A stretch of DNA of 64,000 nucleotides from an uncultured Roseburia sp. Its GTDB lineage: Bacteria; Bacillota; Clostridia; Lachnospirales; Lachnospiraceae. How positions within the stretch are numbered: the first letter of the stretch is position 1; every line of letters begins with the position of its first letter. The stretch is from contig CAJUNX010000023.1 of NCBI GenBank assembly GCA_910587865.1, positions 1 to 64,000 of the forward strand. Reading direction: 5' to 3'. Under the pieces are notes generated by a model. It worked only from the letters and a program-made list of their open reading frames with translations, searched no databases and was not told the DNA's origin. The position numbers were made by a program, and so were the translations under genes. This document shows, in pieces, positions 50,692 through 59,545 of this stretch.

Positions 50692-52222
50692 CTCCTTTCA
50701 TTGGCAATAGAATCTGTACGCAAATGCCATGTGGCGGATTATCTGAAATATTCACTTTGCCGTCCATATTAGTTACTTTTTCTATAATTGAAGCAATACC
50801 CTTATGCTTCGATTTGTCGGTTGCAGGTAAGTCGCTGGGGCTGGCATTTCCGTCATCGCTGACACATAACTCTATAATGTTGTTTTCCTGTGTAAGCATT
50901 ATCCAGGCCCGACTGCCTGTTGAATGCTTAAAAACATTTGTAAGAAGTTCCTTAAGCAACCGATATACCAGTACATTATATGGTTCAACCAAAAACAAGT
51001 GATCGGAACAATCAAAAGATACCACAATCGTTCGCAGCGGAAAAGCCTGCGAGACAGCTTCGATCAGATTTTGATAATTCTCTTTGATCGTTAAGGTTTT
51101 CAAAATAACAGGGTGATAATCCTGCATTTGTTCACGGATATGCGTGTTTAAGTTATCAAGGGTTTCCGTAATAATATCCTGTATATCTGGACGATGAGCC
51201 TTTGCCACCATATTTTTAATTGAGAGAAGGTCTTGCAACACGTCATCATGAAGAAAATTGGAAAATTCCAGTTTTAAGATTTCTTCTTGTTTTAATTGCC
51301 TGAGAGCCTCATTATATTTGCTGTCCCTGATCATTCTGTTTTCGTTACGAATTAAGCTCCTGCCTAAAATTATATTGCAGCAATAAATGAAAGCAAATAT
51401 CGTATTTACTGCAATAAACAGATTTTTATCGCTGCCTTTTGTAAATACTATTATAACACCGCATATAACAACGGATAACAGAACGATAAACACGGCCTCC
51501 TTTTTGCTGAATACGGCAGAGAGCGGATAACTGGCATTGTCTTTTACCATTATACCATGAATGCTTATGAGAAAAAGGAGCATCGGCAGATAGATTCCAA
51601 AGTTGGCAATATGGTTATTCACGCGCAAGGTAGCAAAATAATATATATAAAAGAACAGTGCGGTAAGAGCAACGGAAAGCAGGATGTAGTTCCATTCATT
51701 TTTCAGAACGAACATAGTTCTTTTATGATGGTATATCAGAAGAAAGAAAAAACACAACCATCCAGACAAAAATTGTATCCCATACAGGCAGGCAAACATT
51801 CTGTTGGATATGAAAACCGCGATAAGAGAACCAATGCACGTTATGAGAAGAAGGATATCCGTTATTTTTTTGAACGTATATCCGCTTCCCTGAAACAAAA
51901 ACATCAGGACAAATTTAATAGACAAATAGCATATCACAGGATGCAGGATGGTCAGAAGCGTTTGTTTCGAAAATCCAGTCTCAAACGACAAAATCATATA
52001 CCAGCTGTCCAAAGCCAATAATCCGCAAAACAGATTCATTACTTTGCTTTCCCTGATATTGCAGGAACTAATATAGGTAACGTCAATTAACATCAGACTG
52101 GATATAAGAAGCGGAACACCGCTGCCTACGACAGTCTGTTTCTCATTTATATTCCAGCTCATGTAAAAAATTAGCAGTAAGTAATTCGTTAAGAATAGTG
52201 ATTTTGATATCATGGCGTTCAA
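50663..52222 (-). CDS. Multi-pass sensor histidine kinase (NarL partner type)
   Basis: 519 aa. About eight membrane helices (residues 10-285) are followed by a coiled segment, then the DHp of the HPK7 type (NFLHDDVLQDLLSIKNMV, phospho-His in LHDD) and an ATPase domain (LVYRLLKELLTNVFKHS; CVSDDGNASPSD; HKGIASIIEKV). TTG 52222 is the better start (AGGAAG 7 bases upstream; the ATG at 52213 is 16 bases away). It pairs with the overlapping regulator gene. Membrane-embedded sensing with almost no extracellular domain fits detection of membrane-active compounds. Confidence 0.9.
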   Translation of the reverse strand: MNAMISKSLFLTNYLLLIFYMSWNINEKQTVVGSGVPLLISSLMLIDVTYISSCNIRESKVMNLFCGLLALDSWYMILSFETGFSKQTLLTILHPVICYLSIKFVLMFLFQGSGYTFKKITDILLLITCIGSLIAVFISNRMFACLYGIQFLSGWLCFFFLLIYHHKRTMFVLKNEWNYILLSVALTALFFYIYYFATLRVNNHIANFGIYLPMLLFLISIHGIMVKDNASYPLSAVFSKKEAVFIVLLSVVICGVIIVFTKGSDKNLFIAVNTIFAFIYCCNIILGRSLIRNENRMIRDSKYNEALRQLKQEEILKLEFSNFLHDDVLQDLLSIKNMVAKAHRPDIQDIITETLDNLNTHIREQMQDYHPVILKTLTIKENYQNLIEAVSQAFPLRTIVVSFDCSDHLFLVEPYNVLVYRLLKELLTNVFKHSTGSRAWIMLTQENNIIELCVSDDGNASPSDLPATDKSKHKGIASIIEKVTNMDGKVNISDNPPHGICVQILLPMKGDVSYQYFIS

Positions 52223-52278
52223 ACTTACACTTCCTTATGGATTTTCTGTATGATACCATATTCTCATACAAAGATAAA

Positions 52279-52320
52279 GCGTGTCAGGCTGCCGACACGC
52301 TGCCGACAGCCTGGCTATGG
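52279..52320 (-). terminator. Hairpin between transporter and kinase genes
   Basis: CAGGCTG and CAGCCTG arms around a GC-rich loop, followed on the minus strand by ACACGCTTTATCTTTG. It would limit read-through from the ABC transporter into the kinase/regulator pair. Confidence 0.55.
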
Positions 52321-54330
52321 TTAGGCATTTAACACTGTTTTATAACAAGTATGAACAGTAATGAAATAATAGATGAAATATATGGCAGCTGTCAATGCTA
52401 CTGCAATTATTGTAGGGAAATAAAGAGTAATCGTATTTCCGAGCAAATCCTGCATAAGCCCTGTTTTATAAACAATCGTTGCGAATATACAATCTGTCAG
52501 ACCAAAAAGGAATGGGATACTGAAAAAGGTCAAAATCTGCTTTCTAAGAATTTTCTTTCGCATTTTATTTGAGTACCCCATTTTACTGAGTATCTGATAA
52601 TCGGCTTTTGAATCTGAAACCGCAGAAATATTATTAAAATATAAGATACTGCCTGTTGCAATGAAAAAAAGTACAACCAAAAATCCGATTAAAAGGAAAG
52701 TTGAACTGCCTGCCGACATAATTTCATTCACTCTATGGGAATGTCCCTGCAAATACGGGCTGTTATCAAGCAGATTGCTCATGTCCTCGAACAATTTTTC
52801 GTTATCCCTGATGCCTTCGCCGTTTATGCTTACAATACTGTTTGTTAAAACGGTACCAGATTTTATCTGTTCATAAACGTTATCACTTACAATCATTGTA
52901 CCTATGCTGTTTGCAAAGGAAATAGGATTGCTGAGTGTTGTTGCTTTTACAGTAAGTGGCAGGCTGCCGCCATTGATATTCAGGGAATAGATACTGCCGG
53001 TTTCATCACTCCCGTCAGCATTTGGCTGATATTTTACCAAAATGCACTCATCATCCTGTAAAACCGATTGCTTACCTGCAATATCATTTCTCCTTTGAGC
53101 CTGTAACAGAGAGACATATTGTGAATATGAAATGCACTCAAATCCCTCTTCCCGCAACAGATTTTCATTGTCGGCACTGCCTTTTGAAGTTCCTGCACTA
53201 TACTCCATAGGGAGATTTTCGGCAGATGCAGTTACTCTGAAAATATCCGTTTGAGTATAGGTTACAGAACCAGCGGGTACATATTGGCTGATAAGCAATT
53301 TTACGCTGTTTAGCTGTCCTTCTTCCTCAATTCTAAACTCCAGCTCAGAGGGAGCGATTCGTGCGACAGCAGCAATCGGATAAAAAAGAGACAAGGCCAT
53401 TACGCTTGAAACAGTCAGTGTTGCTGCCGATAAAAGTGTAAGCATGATTAAAGTTTTGGCATTAGAGCGTATGCGGTAAATAAAATGAGGAACCGTTACA
53501 ATCTTTGTTTCGGTATAAAATGTTTTCTTGTGCCGCTTGCTTTTTTGGACTGCATAAGGAAGAAAGTATGCAATGAACAGAATCGTTCCGGCTACAATCA
53601 GCAAAGCCGTCATCAACCCTGTTGGGTAAAAACCAACCGAAAACCATAAAGAGGCATTACCACGAAAAATGTCCAATGCCAATCCATAACCGACAATAAT
53701 CAGGATAAAGCCAGACAGGGCAGGTATCTTTCTGAATTTCATTCTTCTTTCAGCGCTTTTCTCAAACCGTACCAAATCCATAAGCGATGTTTTGAAAAGA
53801 AATCGGGCATTTGACAGGGCCAGCACAAATAATACTCCCAAAATAAAAACAATCGTATCTGCAATGGCAGGAAAATGAAAGAATGGTATCTTTGCATTAT
53901 CTACTGAAAGATTTAATAAAACCGTTGTTCCGAACACAATGCCTTTGTGCATAACAGCACCTAAAACCAACCCCATGGCAAGAGCGAAAATGCCAGTTAT
54001 AATATTTTCAGATATTAGCAGTGAAAGTATGCGTTCCCTTCTGTAACCTAATAAGGCATATATTCCCAGTTCTTTCGTACGTCGCCTTAAAAAGAAACGG
54101 TTTGAATATGACATATAAAAAATCACGAACGCGATCAGAAAGACAGAGATCACCCTGCACATGGATTCTACCCGACCATCCCCCGATATTTTTTCAAGCA
54201 TTACATTGTTCCTTGAAAAAGAGGCAAACGCAAAATACACGGTGATAACAAGGGACACAGACAGAATATAAAGTGCATAAAAGGAAAAATTTTTTCTTAA
54301 ATTCTTAAAAGCCATAGATATAGTATTCAT
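52321..54330 (-). CDS. FtsX-like ABC transporter permease (BceB-like)
   Basis: 669 aa. About ten membrane helices, with a long extracytoplasmic domain of about 200 residues in the middle (about 310-520), is the BceB plan of peptide-antibiotic sensing and resistance transporters. FtsX domains lie near residues 55-180 and at the C-terminal end. AAGGAG lies 7 bases before the ATG. It follows its ATPase gene by 10 bases. A NarL-type two-component pair, not the usual OmpR/intramembrane kinase pair of Bce systems, is encoded next to it. Confidence 0.9.
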   Translation of the reverse strand: MNTISMAFKNLRKNFSFYALYILSVSLVITVYFAFASFSRNNVMLEKISGDGRVESMCRVISVFLIAFVIFYMSYSNRFFLRRRTKELGIYALLGYRRERILSLLISENIITGIFALAMGLVLGAVMHKGIVFGTTVLLNLSVDNAKIPFFHFPAIADTIVFILGVLFVLALSNARFLFKTSLMDLVRFEKSAERRMKFRKIPALSGFILIIVGYGLALDIFRGNASLWFSVGFYPTGLMTALLIVAGTILFIAYFLPYAVQKSKRHKKTFYTETKIVTVPHFIYRIRSNAKTLIMLTLLSAATLTVSSVMALSLFYPIAAVARIAPSELEFRIEEEGQLNSVKLLISQYVPAGSVTYTQTDIFRVTASAENLPMEYSAGTSKGSADNENLLREEGFECISYSQYVSLLQAQRRNDIAGKQSVLQDDECILVKYQPNADGSDETGSIYSLNINGGSLPLTVKATTLSNPISFANSIGTMIVSDNVYEQIKSGTVLTNSIVSINGEGIRDNEKLFEDMSNLLDNSPYLQGHSHRVNEIMSAGSSTFLLIGFLVVLFFIATGSILYFNNISAVSDSKADYQILSKMGYSNKMRKKILRKQILTFFSIPFLFGLTDCIFATIVYKTGLMQDLLGNTITLYFPTIIAVALTAAIYFIYYFITVHTCYKTVLNA

Positions 54331-54340
54331 GTTGCGCTCC

Positions 54341-55090
54341 TTATCTTGCAGAATCTAATTTTGTTATTTCAGCAGTAATAGATTCGTAAAACTCACGTCT
54401 GTTGTTTCCGTGATTCATAAGTTCTTTGATAATGCATCCATCCTTAAAAATAAGGATACGTTTTGTAAAGCTTGCAGCATAAGCATCGTGGGTTACCATC
54501 AGTATTGTGGTTTGCAGTTCCCTGTTGGCTTCATACAGAGTGTTTAACAGTTCAGTAGCTGAACTGGAATCCAATGCGCCTGTCGGTTCATCTGCAAACA
54601 ATATGCCCGGCTTTTTTACAATCGCTCTTGCTGCTGAAGCTCGTTGTCGCTGACCGCCAGATAATTCACCCGGATACTTGCCGAGCTGGGATGCAATGCC
54701 AAATCTCTCAGCCAGGCTTCGCACCATGTTTTCGATTTTTTTTGGAGGCAGCTTCTGCAGGGTAAGAGGAACAGCTATATTTTCACGGATGGTAAGGCTG
54801 TCAAGCAGAAAATACTCCTGGAAAATAAAGCCCAGATTATCCCTGCGGAAATCGGCAGCACTTGTGTGATTGAGGCTTTTCAGGTTTACATTCTTTATCC
54901 AGATGTTTCCGCTCGTAGGCGTATCTATCGTAGAAAGCACGTTGAGCAGCGTAGTCTTTCCCGAACCGGATGCTCCCATAATCCCGATAAATTCTCCCTC
55001 AGCCACACGGAAAGATACCTTGTTCAGACTGGGATGCTCGGATTTCCCGTAAAATTTTGTTACTTCTTTTGCTTCTAATAGTGTAGCCAT
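54341..55090 (-). CDS. ABC transporter ATP-binding protein (BceA-like)
   Basis: 249 aa: Walker A GASGSGKTT near 40, Q-loop FQEYFLLD, signature LSGGQRQRASAARAI near 140, Walker B ILFADEPTGALD, and H-loop VTHD. This MacB/BceA subgroup powers peptide export or removal of antibiotics from their targets. ATG 55090 with AAAGGAG upstream is the true start; the frame extended to 55165 runs through the dispersed hairpin element. First gene of the leftward transporter operon. Confidence 0.94.
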   Translation of the reverse strand: MATLLEAKEVTKFYGKSEHPSLNKVSFRVAEGEFIGIMGASGSGKTTLLNVLSTIDTPTSGNIWIKNVNLKSLNHTSAADFRRDNLGFIFQEYFLLDSLTIRENIAVPLTLQKLPPKKIENMVRSLAERFGIASQLGKYPGELSGGQRQRASAARAIVKKPGILFADEPTGALDSSSATELLNTLYEANRELQTTILMVTHDAYAASFTKRILIFKDGCIIKELMNHGNNRREFYESITAEITKLDSAR

Positions 55091-55119
55091 AATAACATCT
55101 CCTTTTTTGTTTGATGGAT

Positions 55120-55190
55120 AACATGATGCTGGGGTCAGACTTTTTCTCGCAGGCGTGAGACACATGACCTTTTGACCCTGGCAACATTAT
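55120..55190. repeat. Dispersed hairpin element, copy 2
   Basis: ATGATGCTGGGGTCA at the left faces TGACCCTGGCAACAT at the right (inverted, about 12 of 15). It encloses a TCTCGC-AGG-CGTGAGA stem and CACATGACC. Bases 55134-55190 match 4441-4497 at 44 of 57 positions. It sits in the promoter region of the ABC operon, so it may also affect its transcription. Confidence 0.65.
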
Positions 55191-55283
55191 ATTCTTATGA
55201 GCAAAAAGACGAATGAGTAAATCAGGCAATTTTTTTGCGTGATTTACTCATTCTAAAGAAAAGTCAGGATGCTATACGAAAAT

Positions 55284-55329
55284 AAGGTGCAAAGCCGGAT
55301 TGCGATTCTGGCTTTGCACCTTGTTTTTT
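55284..55329. terminator. Bidirectional terminator after the GH2 gene
   Basis: AAGGTGCAAAGCC (55284 onward) and GGCTTTGCACCTT (to 55322) form a 13-bp stem. GTTTTTTA follows on the plus strand and ATTTTCG on the minus strand. It ends the leftward GH2 transcript. Confidence 0.85.
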
Positions 55330-55354
55330 ACTGTCTGAGGTCAGCACGTTTTGG

Positions 55355-58069
55355 TCAGGGCAGGACAGTCATGCTCACAGAAGCCTCTGGCAGCCCTTTG
55401 GCCTGCACAGTCAGCGTCACGGTTCCGGCTTCATAGCCGGAGCGGATGACGGCGAGTGCGCGGCCCTGGAAGGAGGTAAAGGACCCGGCCGTATAGTTTT
55501 CCGCGGTCACCGGGTTTGCGGAGCCGAAGCCGGCGAGCGTACCGGAGCCGGAGACGGCTGCCGTCAGTGCGACGGCCGCATCGGGAACGCGTCTGCCCTC
55601 TGCGTCGACAATGTCGAGACGGATGTAAGCGAGGCTGTGGCCGTCCGCGCGCAGATTAACGGAGCAGCCGTCCGGCGAAGCGGAAGAGCATCCGTCCGCC
55701 GCCGGTGAGCCGGCAGTGCCGCAGCCGTCTGCCGGAAGGGGAAGGCTGTCATGCGCCGGCACGCCCGGTTCCACGGCAAGCCGGATCGCGGCGGGCGCGC
55801 CTGTGGTAATAAGAACATCCTCCGAGACGGCGATACCGTCTTTGCGGCTGACTGCGCGCAGCGTGCCCGGCGCGTAGCTGATATCAAAGGAGGCCGTGTA
55901 GCGGTGTTCTTTTCCGGCAGCGGCGGCGCCAAGGCTCTGACCATTTAAGAAGAGCTCCACCTCGCCGGCCGCGGAGTAGACGACGACATGAATCGGCGTG
56001 CCTTCCCGCTGCGGCCAGTTCCAGCAGTCGGAGAGCGCCGGCCAGCCCCATTTGCTGACGACCTCTGTTTTTCCGAATTCTGCGGGATCCGCGACATAGA
56101 GGGCCGTTCTTGTGCTGCCCCAGACGATCTGACGGTAGGCGCCCTGCGGCGTGAGATTTCCGTTGATGTCGAAATCGGCGTCGTTTGCGAGCCGCCACGG
56201 ACAGGGGGATCCGTGTGACATCAGGCCAAAGGGGCCTGCCTTTACGAGCGGGTCATCCGGATCTGCAAAAACGGATTTTCCGATGCCTGCCTCGCCGATA
56301 TAGTCAAAAGCGGTCCAGGTGCAGTCGCCGATGACGTAGGGCAGCCGCTCGACAAGATCCCACACATGATCGATCTCGGTCGGATAACTCTCGGTTCCCA
56401 GGATGACGCGCTCGGGGAAGAGCTTTCCTGCCAGCTCGTAGTGATTTTCCATATAGTTATAGCCCACGACATCCAGAAAGCCCGCAAACGGCTCGGTGCG
56501 ATCTTCCCAAAACGTGTCCGTGTCCGGGACGGATGCATTCTGAGCCATTTCTGCGGCATTTATGCCGGTCTGCCGATTCTGCATGGAAGCACGCCATGTC
56601 TCGTCGTCCAGTGCATTCCAGAAGGAGCAGAGTCCGTTTGTGATCAGGCGGGAGGAATCGATGGAACGAACATAGGAAGCCAGTTCCATCGCAAGCGCAT
56701 ATCCGTCTCCGAGTCCGCCGCGCTCCACAATCTCGTTGCCGGTCGACCAGAAGAGGATCGAGGGATGACTGCGGTCGCGGAGCAGAAATGCTTTCATATC
56801 GGCTTTCCAGTCCGCTTCAAAATACTGATTGTAATCGCCTGGCTGTTTTGCCATGCGCCATGCGTCAAACGCTTCGTCAAATACGTACATGCCGAGGCGG
56901 TCACACACGTCAAGCAGGACGGCGGAGGGAGGATTGTGCGCCATGCGCACCATATTAAACCCGCTTTCCTTCAGCTTTCTGACCTTGCGGTACTCGCTGT
57001 CGTACAGGGATACGGCGCCGAGGATGCCGTTGTCGTGGTGGATACAGCCGCCCCTCAGCTTTACGGGTTTCCCGTTGACGCGCAGGCCGTGGCGGGCATC
57101 CGCCGTCACGGTGCGGATCCCGGTCGTCACGGATGCGGTATCTGTGACGGGTGAGGAATCCTGAGAGCCGCACCCGGAAAGAGAGGAGGAGTCGGCAGCG
57201 TCCGTCATGTGGGAGGAATCCTGAGAGCCGCGCCCGGAAAGAGCGTCCGCACCGCATGTTTGCGCTGTGGGACGGAGCGCGCAGCCGAATACTCCGAGAT
57301 CCGTGACGGTGGCCGTTACCTCATAGAGATCCGGATGTTCCGCATCCCAGAGCGCGGGATCTGTCACGGTGACCGGAATGATCGCGACGGCCTTGCTGCC
57401 GGCATTTACCTGAATCTTCGTGCTGCGCGTCAGGACTGACGTTTCTCTGGTCAGAGCGATATCCACCTGTGCGATATGAGCCTCTGTGGTGTGATTGCAC
57501 ACGGTTACCTCTGCGCGCAGATAAGCTTCCGCAGGCACGCCGTTCTCATATTCGATCCGTGTCGTCTGGACGAAAATCCCGTCGCCTGCGATATGCAGCT
57601 TCGGCACATGGACAAGCTCCACGGAGCGGAAGATCCCCGCGCCCGTATACCAGCGCGAATTCGGCTGCATGGAAGGGTTGACGGCCACGGTTATCCGGTT
57701 TTCCTTTCCGAAGGAGACGCAGTGTGTGATATCCGCCCACACCGGCGTGTAGCCGTAGTGGTGCATCAGAACGCGGCTGCCGTTTACCTCGATTGTCGCA
57801 TTCATCATGATCCCGTCAAAATGCAGATAAATCCGCTCGTCCCTCCAGTCCGCCGGTATCTCGATGTAGCGTGTATAATAGGCCGGCTTTGCCGTAAAAT
57901 ACCCCATTGCCGGTCCCGCCGGCGCGTCCGGATCGATATCCGTCTGAATCATGTAGTCGTGCGGAAGCGTTACCTCTGTGGCGGTACTGCTTCCTGTGAG
58001 ACCGGCAAATACGGAAAACGGTTCGTATCCGAACTGCCAGCCGCGGTCAAGGCTGATTGTTCTTTTCAT
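55355..58069 (-). CDS. GH2 family beta-galactosidase-like enzyme
   Basis: 904 aa, no signal peptide. Order: sugar-binding jelly roll (1-165), immunoglobulin-like domain (170-280), TIM barrel (about 340-640) with acid/base Glu in LFWSTGNEIVERGG and nucleophile Glu in VILGTESYPTEID, then a DUF4982-type domain and a C-terminal Ig-like domain. In-frame repeats insert a Ser/Asp-rich stretch (SGCGSQDSSPVTD) before the barrel and a second Gly/Ala/Ser insert near the C-terminal domain. The substrate is likely a beta-galactoside or related beta-linked sugar. ATG 58069 has AGGAGGAG upstream; the longer frame is rejected. Confidence 0.9.
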   Translation of the reverse strand: MKRTISLDRGWQFGYEPFSVFAGLTGSSTATEVTLPHDYMIQTDIDPDAPAGPAMGYFTAKPAYYTRYIEIPADWRDERIYLHFDGIMMNATIEVNGSRVLMHHYGYTPVWADITHCVSFGKENRITVAVNPSMQPNSRWYTGAGIFRSVELVHVPKLHIAGDGIFVQTTRIEYENGVPAEAYLRAEVTVCNHTTEAHIAQVDIALTRETSVLTRSTKIQVNAGSKAVAIIPVTVTDPALWDAEHPDLYEVTATVTDLGVFGCALRPTAQTCGADALSGRGSQDSSHMTDAADSSSLSGCGSQDSSPVTDTASVTTGIRTVTADARHGLRVNGKPVKLRGGCIHHDNGILGAVSLYDSEYRKVRKLKESGFNMVRMAHNPPSAVLLDVCDRLGMYVFDEAFDAWRMAKQPGDYNQYFEADWKADMKAFLLRDRSHPSILFWSTGNEIVERGGLGDGYALAMELASYVRSIDSSRLITNGLCSFWNALDDETWRASMQNRQTGINAAEMAQNASVPDTDTFWEDRTEPFAGFLDVVGYNYMENHYELAGKLFPERVILGTESYPTEIDHVWDLVERLPYVIGDCTWTAFDYIGEAGIGKSVFADPDDPLVKAGPFGLMSHGSPCPWRLANDADFDINGNLTPQGAYRQIVWGSTRTALYVADPAEFGKTEVVSKWGWPALSDCWNWPQREGTPIHVVVYSAAGEVELFLNGQSLGAAAAGKEHRYTASFDISYAPGTLRAVSRKDGIAVSEDVLITTGAPAAIRLAVEPGVPAHDSLPLPADGCGTAGSPAADGCSSASPDGCSVNLRADGHSLAYIRLDIVDAEGRRVPDAAVALTAAVSGSGTLAGFGSANPVTAENYTAGSFTSFQGRALAVIRSGYEAGTVTLTVQAKGLPEASVSMTVLP
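57153..57244. repeat. In-frame 60-bp repeat in the GH2 gene
   Basis: GAGGAATCCTGAGAGCCGC and the next bases occur at 57153 and 57213, period 60. It encodes 20-residue units in a disordered insert between the second sandwich domain and the catalytic barrel. Confidence 0.9.
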
Positions 58070-58152
58070 CTGCTCCTCCTTTTCTATGCGTTTCGGGCAC
58101 CTCTTTTTTGTGGCGGCTTCGCGGCAGGCCGACGGCATTGAAATATGCCATA

Positions 58153-58267
58153 AAACAACCAAATGCAGGAAATCGCCGATTGAAATGATACCATTATCAT
58201 ACATATATGCGGAAATAACAGCAAGAACGAAATGTGATGTGATCCAAAAATGAAACAACCAAATGCA
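58153..58267. promoter_or_regulatory. Paired 15-bp direct repeats around the GH2 promoter
   Basis: AAACAACCAAATGCA occurs exactly at 58153-58167 and at 58253-58267, 100 bases apart. The two copies flank the leftward GH2 promoter (-10 at 58196-58201), one within the transcribed leader and one upstream, as expected for two operators of one regulator. Confidence 0.65.
58196..58224 (-). promoter_or_regulatory. Promoter of the GH2 gene
   Basis: On the minus strand TTGCTG (58219-58224), 17-bp spacer, TATGAT (58196-58201), about 120 bases before the GH2 ATG. Confidence 0.7.
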
Positions 58268-58304
58268 CGATTTTAAATGCAGACTTTTCCCTGACGCTTT
58301 TTTG

Positions 58305-58345
58305 TGCTATACTGTTTCCGGCATATGGTTAAACTGCCATATAAT
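58305..58345 (+). promoter_or_regulatory. Promoter/operator region of the antiporter operon
   Basis: TATACT near 58311 and TATAAT at 58340-58345 are candidate -10 boxes, both with poor -35 boxes. ATATGG (58323-58328) and CCATAT (58337-58342) form a small inverted repeat between and over them, which looks like an operator. The first gene starts at 58381 after GGAGG. Confidence 0.45.
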
Positions 58346-58380
58346 AAGGAAAATACAAAATCTGATAGGAGGATTCAGCG

Positions 58381-58848
58381 ATGTACGTATTCTATTTTCT
58401 GGTATGGGTCGTGTTCAACGGACAGCTCACCCCAGAGATTGCCGTCTTCGGACTGGTGATTGCCGCGGCGATCTATGCGTTCACCTGCAGATTTATGGAC
58501 TGGAGTCCGGCAAAGGATCTGTTTCTTCTGAAAAAAAGCGTGCTTCTGCTGCGCTATCTGGTTCTTCTTGTCTGCGAGGTGTTCAAGGCAAACATGGCGC
58601 TGCTGCCGCTGATGCTGACTCCGGATACGGAGCCGGAACCCGTGCTGGTACATATCCATACGAATCTGCGGACGGACACGGCGCGCGTACTGCTGGCAAA
58701 CGCGATCACGCTGACGCCCGGGACGATCACGGTATCGCTCGATGCGGATGTGCTCACGGTGCACTGTCTGGACCGGTCACTCTCGGAGGGACTGGAAAAC
58801 AGCTCGTTTGAGCAGCTGCTGCTTAAGATAGAGGAGGCGAAGAAATGA
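58381..58848 (+). CDS. Mrp/Mbh-type antiporter subunit E (MnhE/MbhA-like)
   Basis: 155 aa with two N-terminal membrane helices and an amphipathic C-terminal domain (PGTITVSLDADVLTVHCLD), the MnhE/MrpE fold. It is a small subunit of multi-subunit Na+(K+)/H+ antiporters and of membrane-bound hydrogenase-type complexes. First gene of an operon whose members overlap by 1-14 bases. Its order (E, F, G, DUF4040, B, C, D) is that of Mbh/Mbs complexes, not of Bacillus mrpABCDEFG. Confidence 0.88.
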   Translation: MYVFYFLVWVVFNGQLTPEIAVFGLVIAAAIYAFTCRFMDWSPAKDLFLLKKSVLLLRYLVLLVCEVFKANMALLPLMLTPDTEPEPVLVHIHTNLRTDTARVLLANAITLTPGTITVSLDADVLTVHCLDRSLSEGLENSSFEQLLLKIEEAKK

Positions 58849-59222
58849 CAAATCCGGTATTGCTCAATGCCCGCCATGTGGTGTTTGTGGCCGCGCTGCT
58901 CTTTCTGGCGGTGCTGTTGCTGTGCTGCTTTATCCGGGCGGTATTAGGGCCGAAGGTCGCGGACCGTATTGTCGCCACCAATATGATGGGGACGATTGTC
59001 ATGGTCATGATCGCGATCTTAGCGATTCTTTTAAATGAGGGCTATCTCGTCGACATCTGTATCATATACGCGATGATCAGTTTTCTCGCGGTGATTGTGC
59101 TGACAAAGATTTATGTGCGCGTCTACCAGGAGAGAAAAGAGAAGGAGCATCCAGCGCTGCTGCAGGAGCAGAGCGCGGCTAAGGGAGAGGATGTTTCCGC
59201 AGAAAACAGGAAGGGAGAATGA
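58845..59222 (+). CDS. Antiporter subunit F (MnhF/MbhB-like)
   Basis: 125 aa; three membrane helices, with VLGPKVADRIVATNMMGTIVMV, the MrpF signature. A charged C-terminal tail (KEKEHPALLQEQSAAKGED) extends beyond the usual 90 or so residues. It overlaps the previous gene as ATGA. Confidence 0.9.
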   Translation: MTNPVLLNARHVVFVAALLFLAVLLLCCFIRAVLGPKVADRIVATNMMGTIVMVMIAILAILLNEGYLVDICIIYAMISFLAVIVLTKIYVRVYQERKEKEHPALLQEQSAAKGEDVSAENRKGE

Positions 59223-59224
59223 AC

Positions 59225-59545
59225 ATGTGGGAATGGATTCGTTTTCTTGTCGGCACGCTGCTTTTGTGCGCGGGGATCATCACCTTTGCGCTTGAGGTGT
59301 TTGGCGTCTACCGGTTTCACTTCGTGATGAACCGGATGCATGCGGCGGCGATGGGAGACACCCTCGGGATCGGGGTCTCGATGCTTGGACTGATTGTTTA
59401 TTCCGGATTTAACTTTACGAGCCTGAAAATGTTTTTGGTGGTGGTGTTTTTGTGGCTGGCATCCCCGGTCTCGTCCCATCTGATCGCAAAGCTTGAGCAC
59501 ACGACGGACGAGGAGCTGGAGGATTATTGTGAGGTGAAGGGATGA
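59225..59545 (+). CDS. Antiporter subunit G (MnhG/MbhC-like)
   Basis: 106 aa from ATG 59225 (AAGGGAG 7 bases upstream); an ATG at 59219 overlaps the previous stop but leaves only one base to that site. Three membrane helices and FHFVMNRMHAAAMGDTLGIGVSMLGL match MrpG/PhaG. Confidence 0.9.
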   Translation: MWEWIRFLVGTLLLCAGIITFALEVFGVYRFHFVMNRMHAAAMGDTLGIGVSMLGLIVYSGFNFTSLKMFLVVVFLWLASPVSSHLIAKLEHTTDEELEDYCEVKG

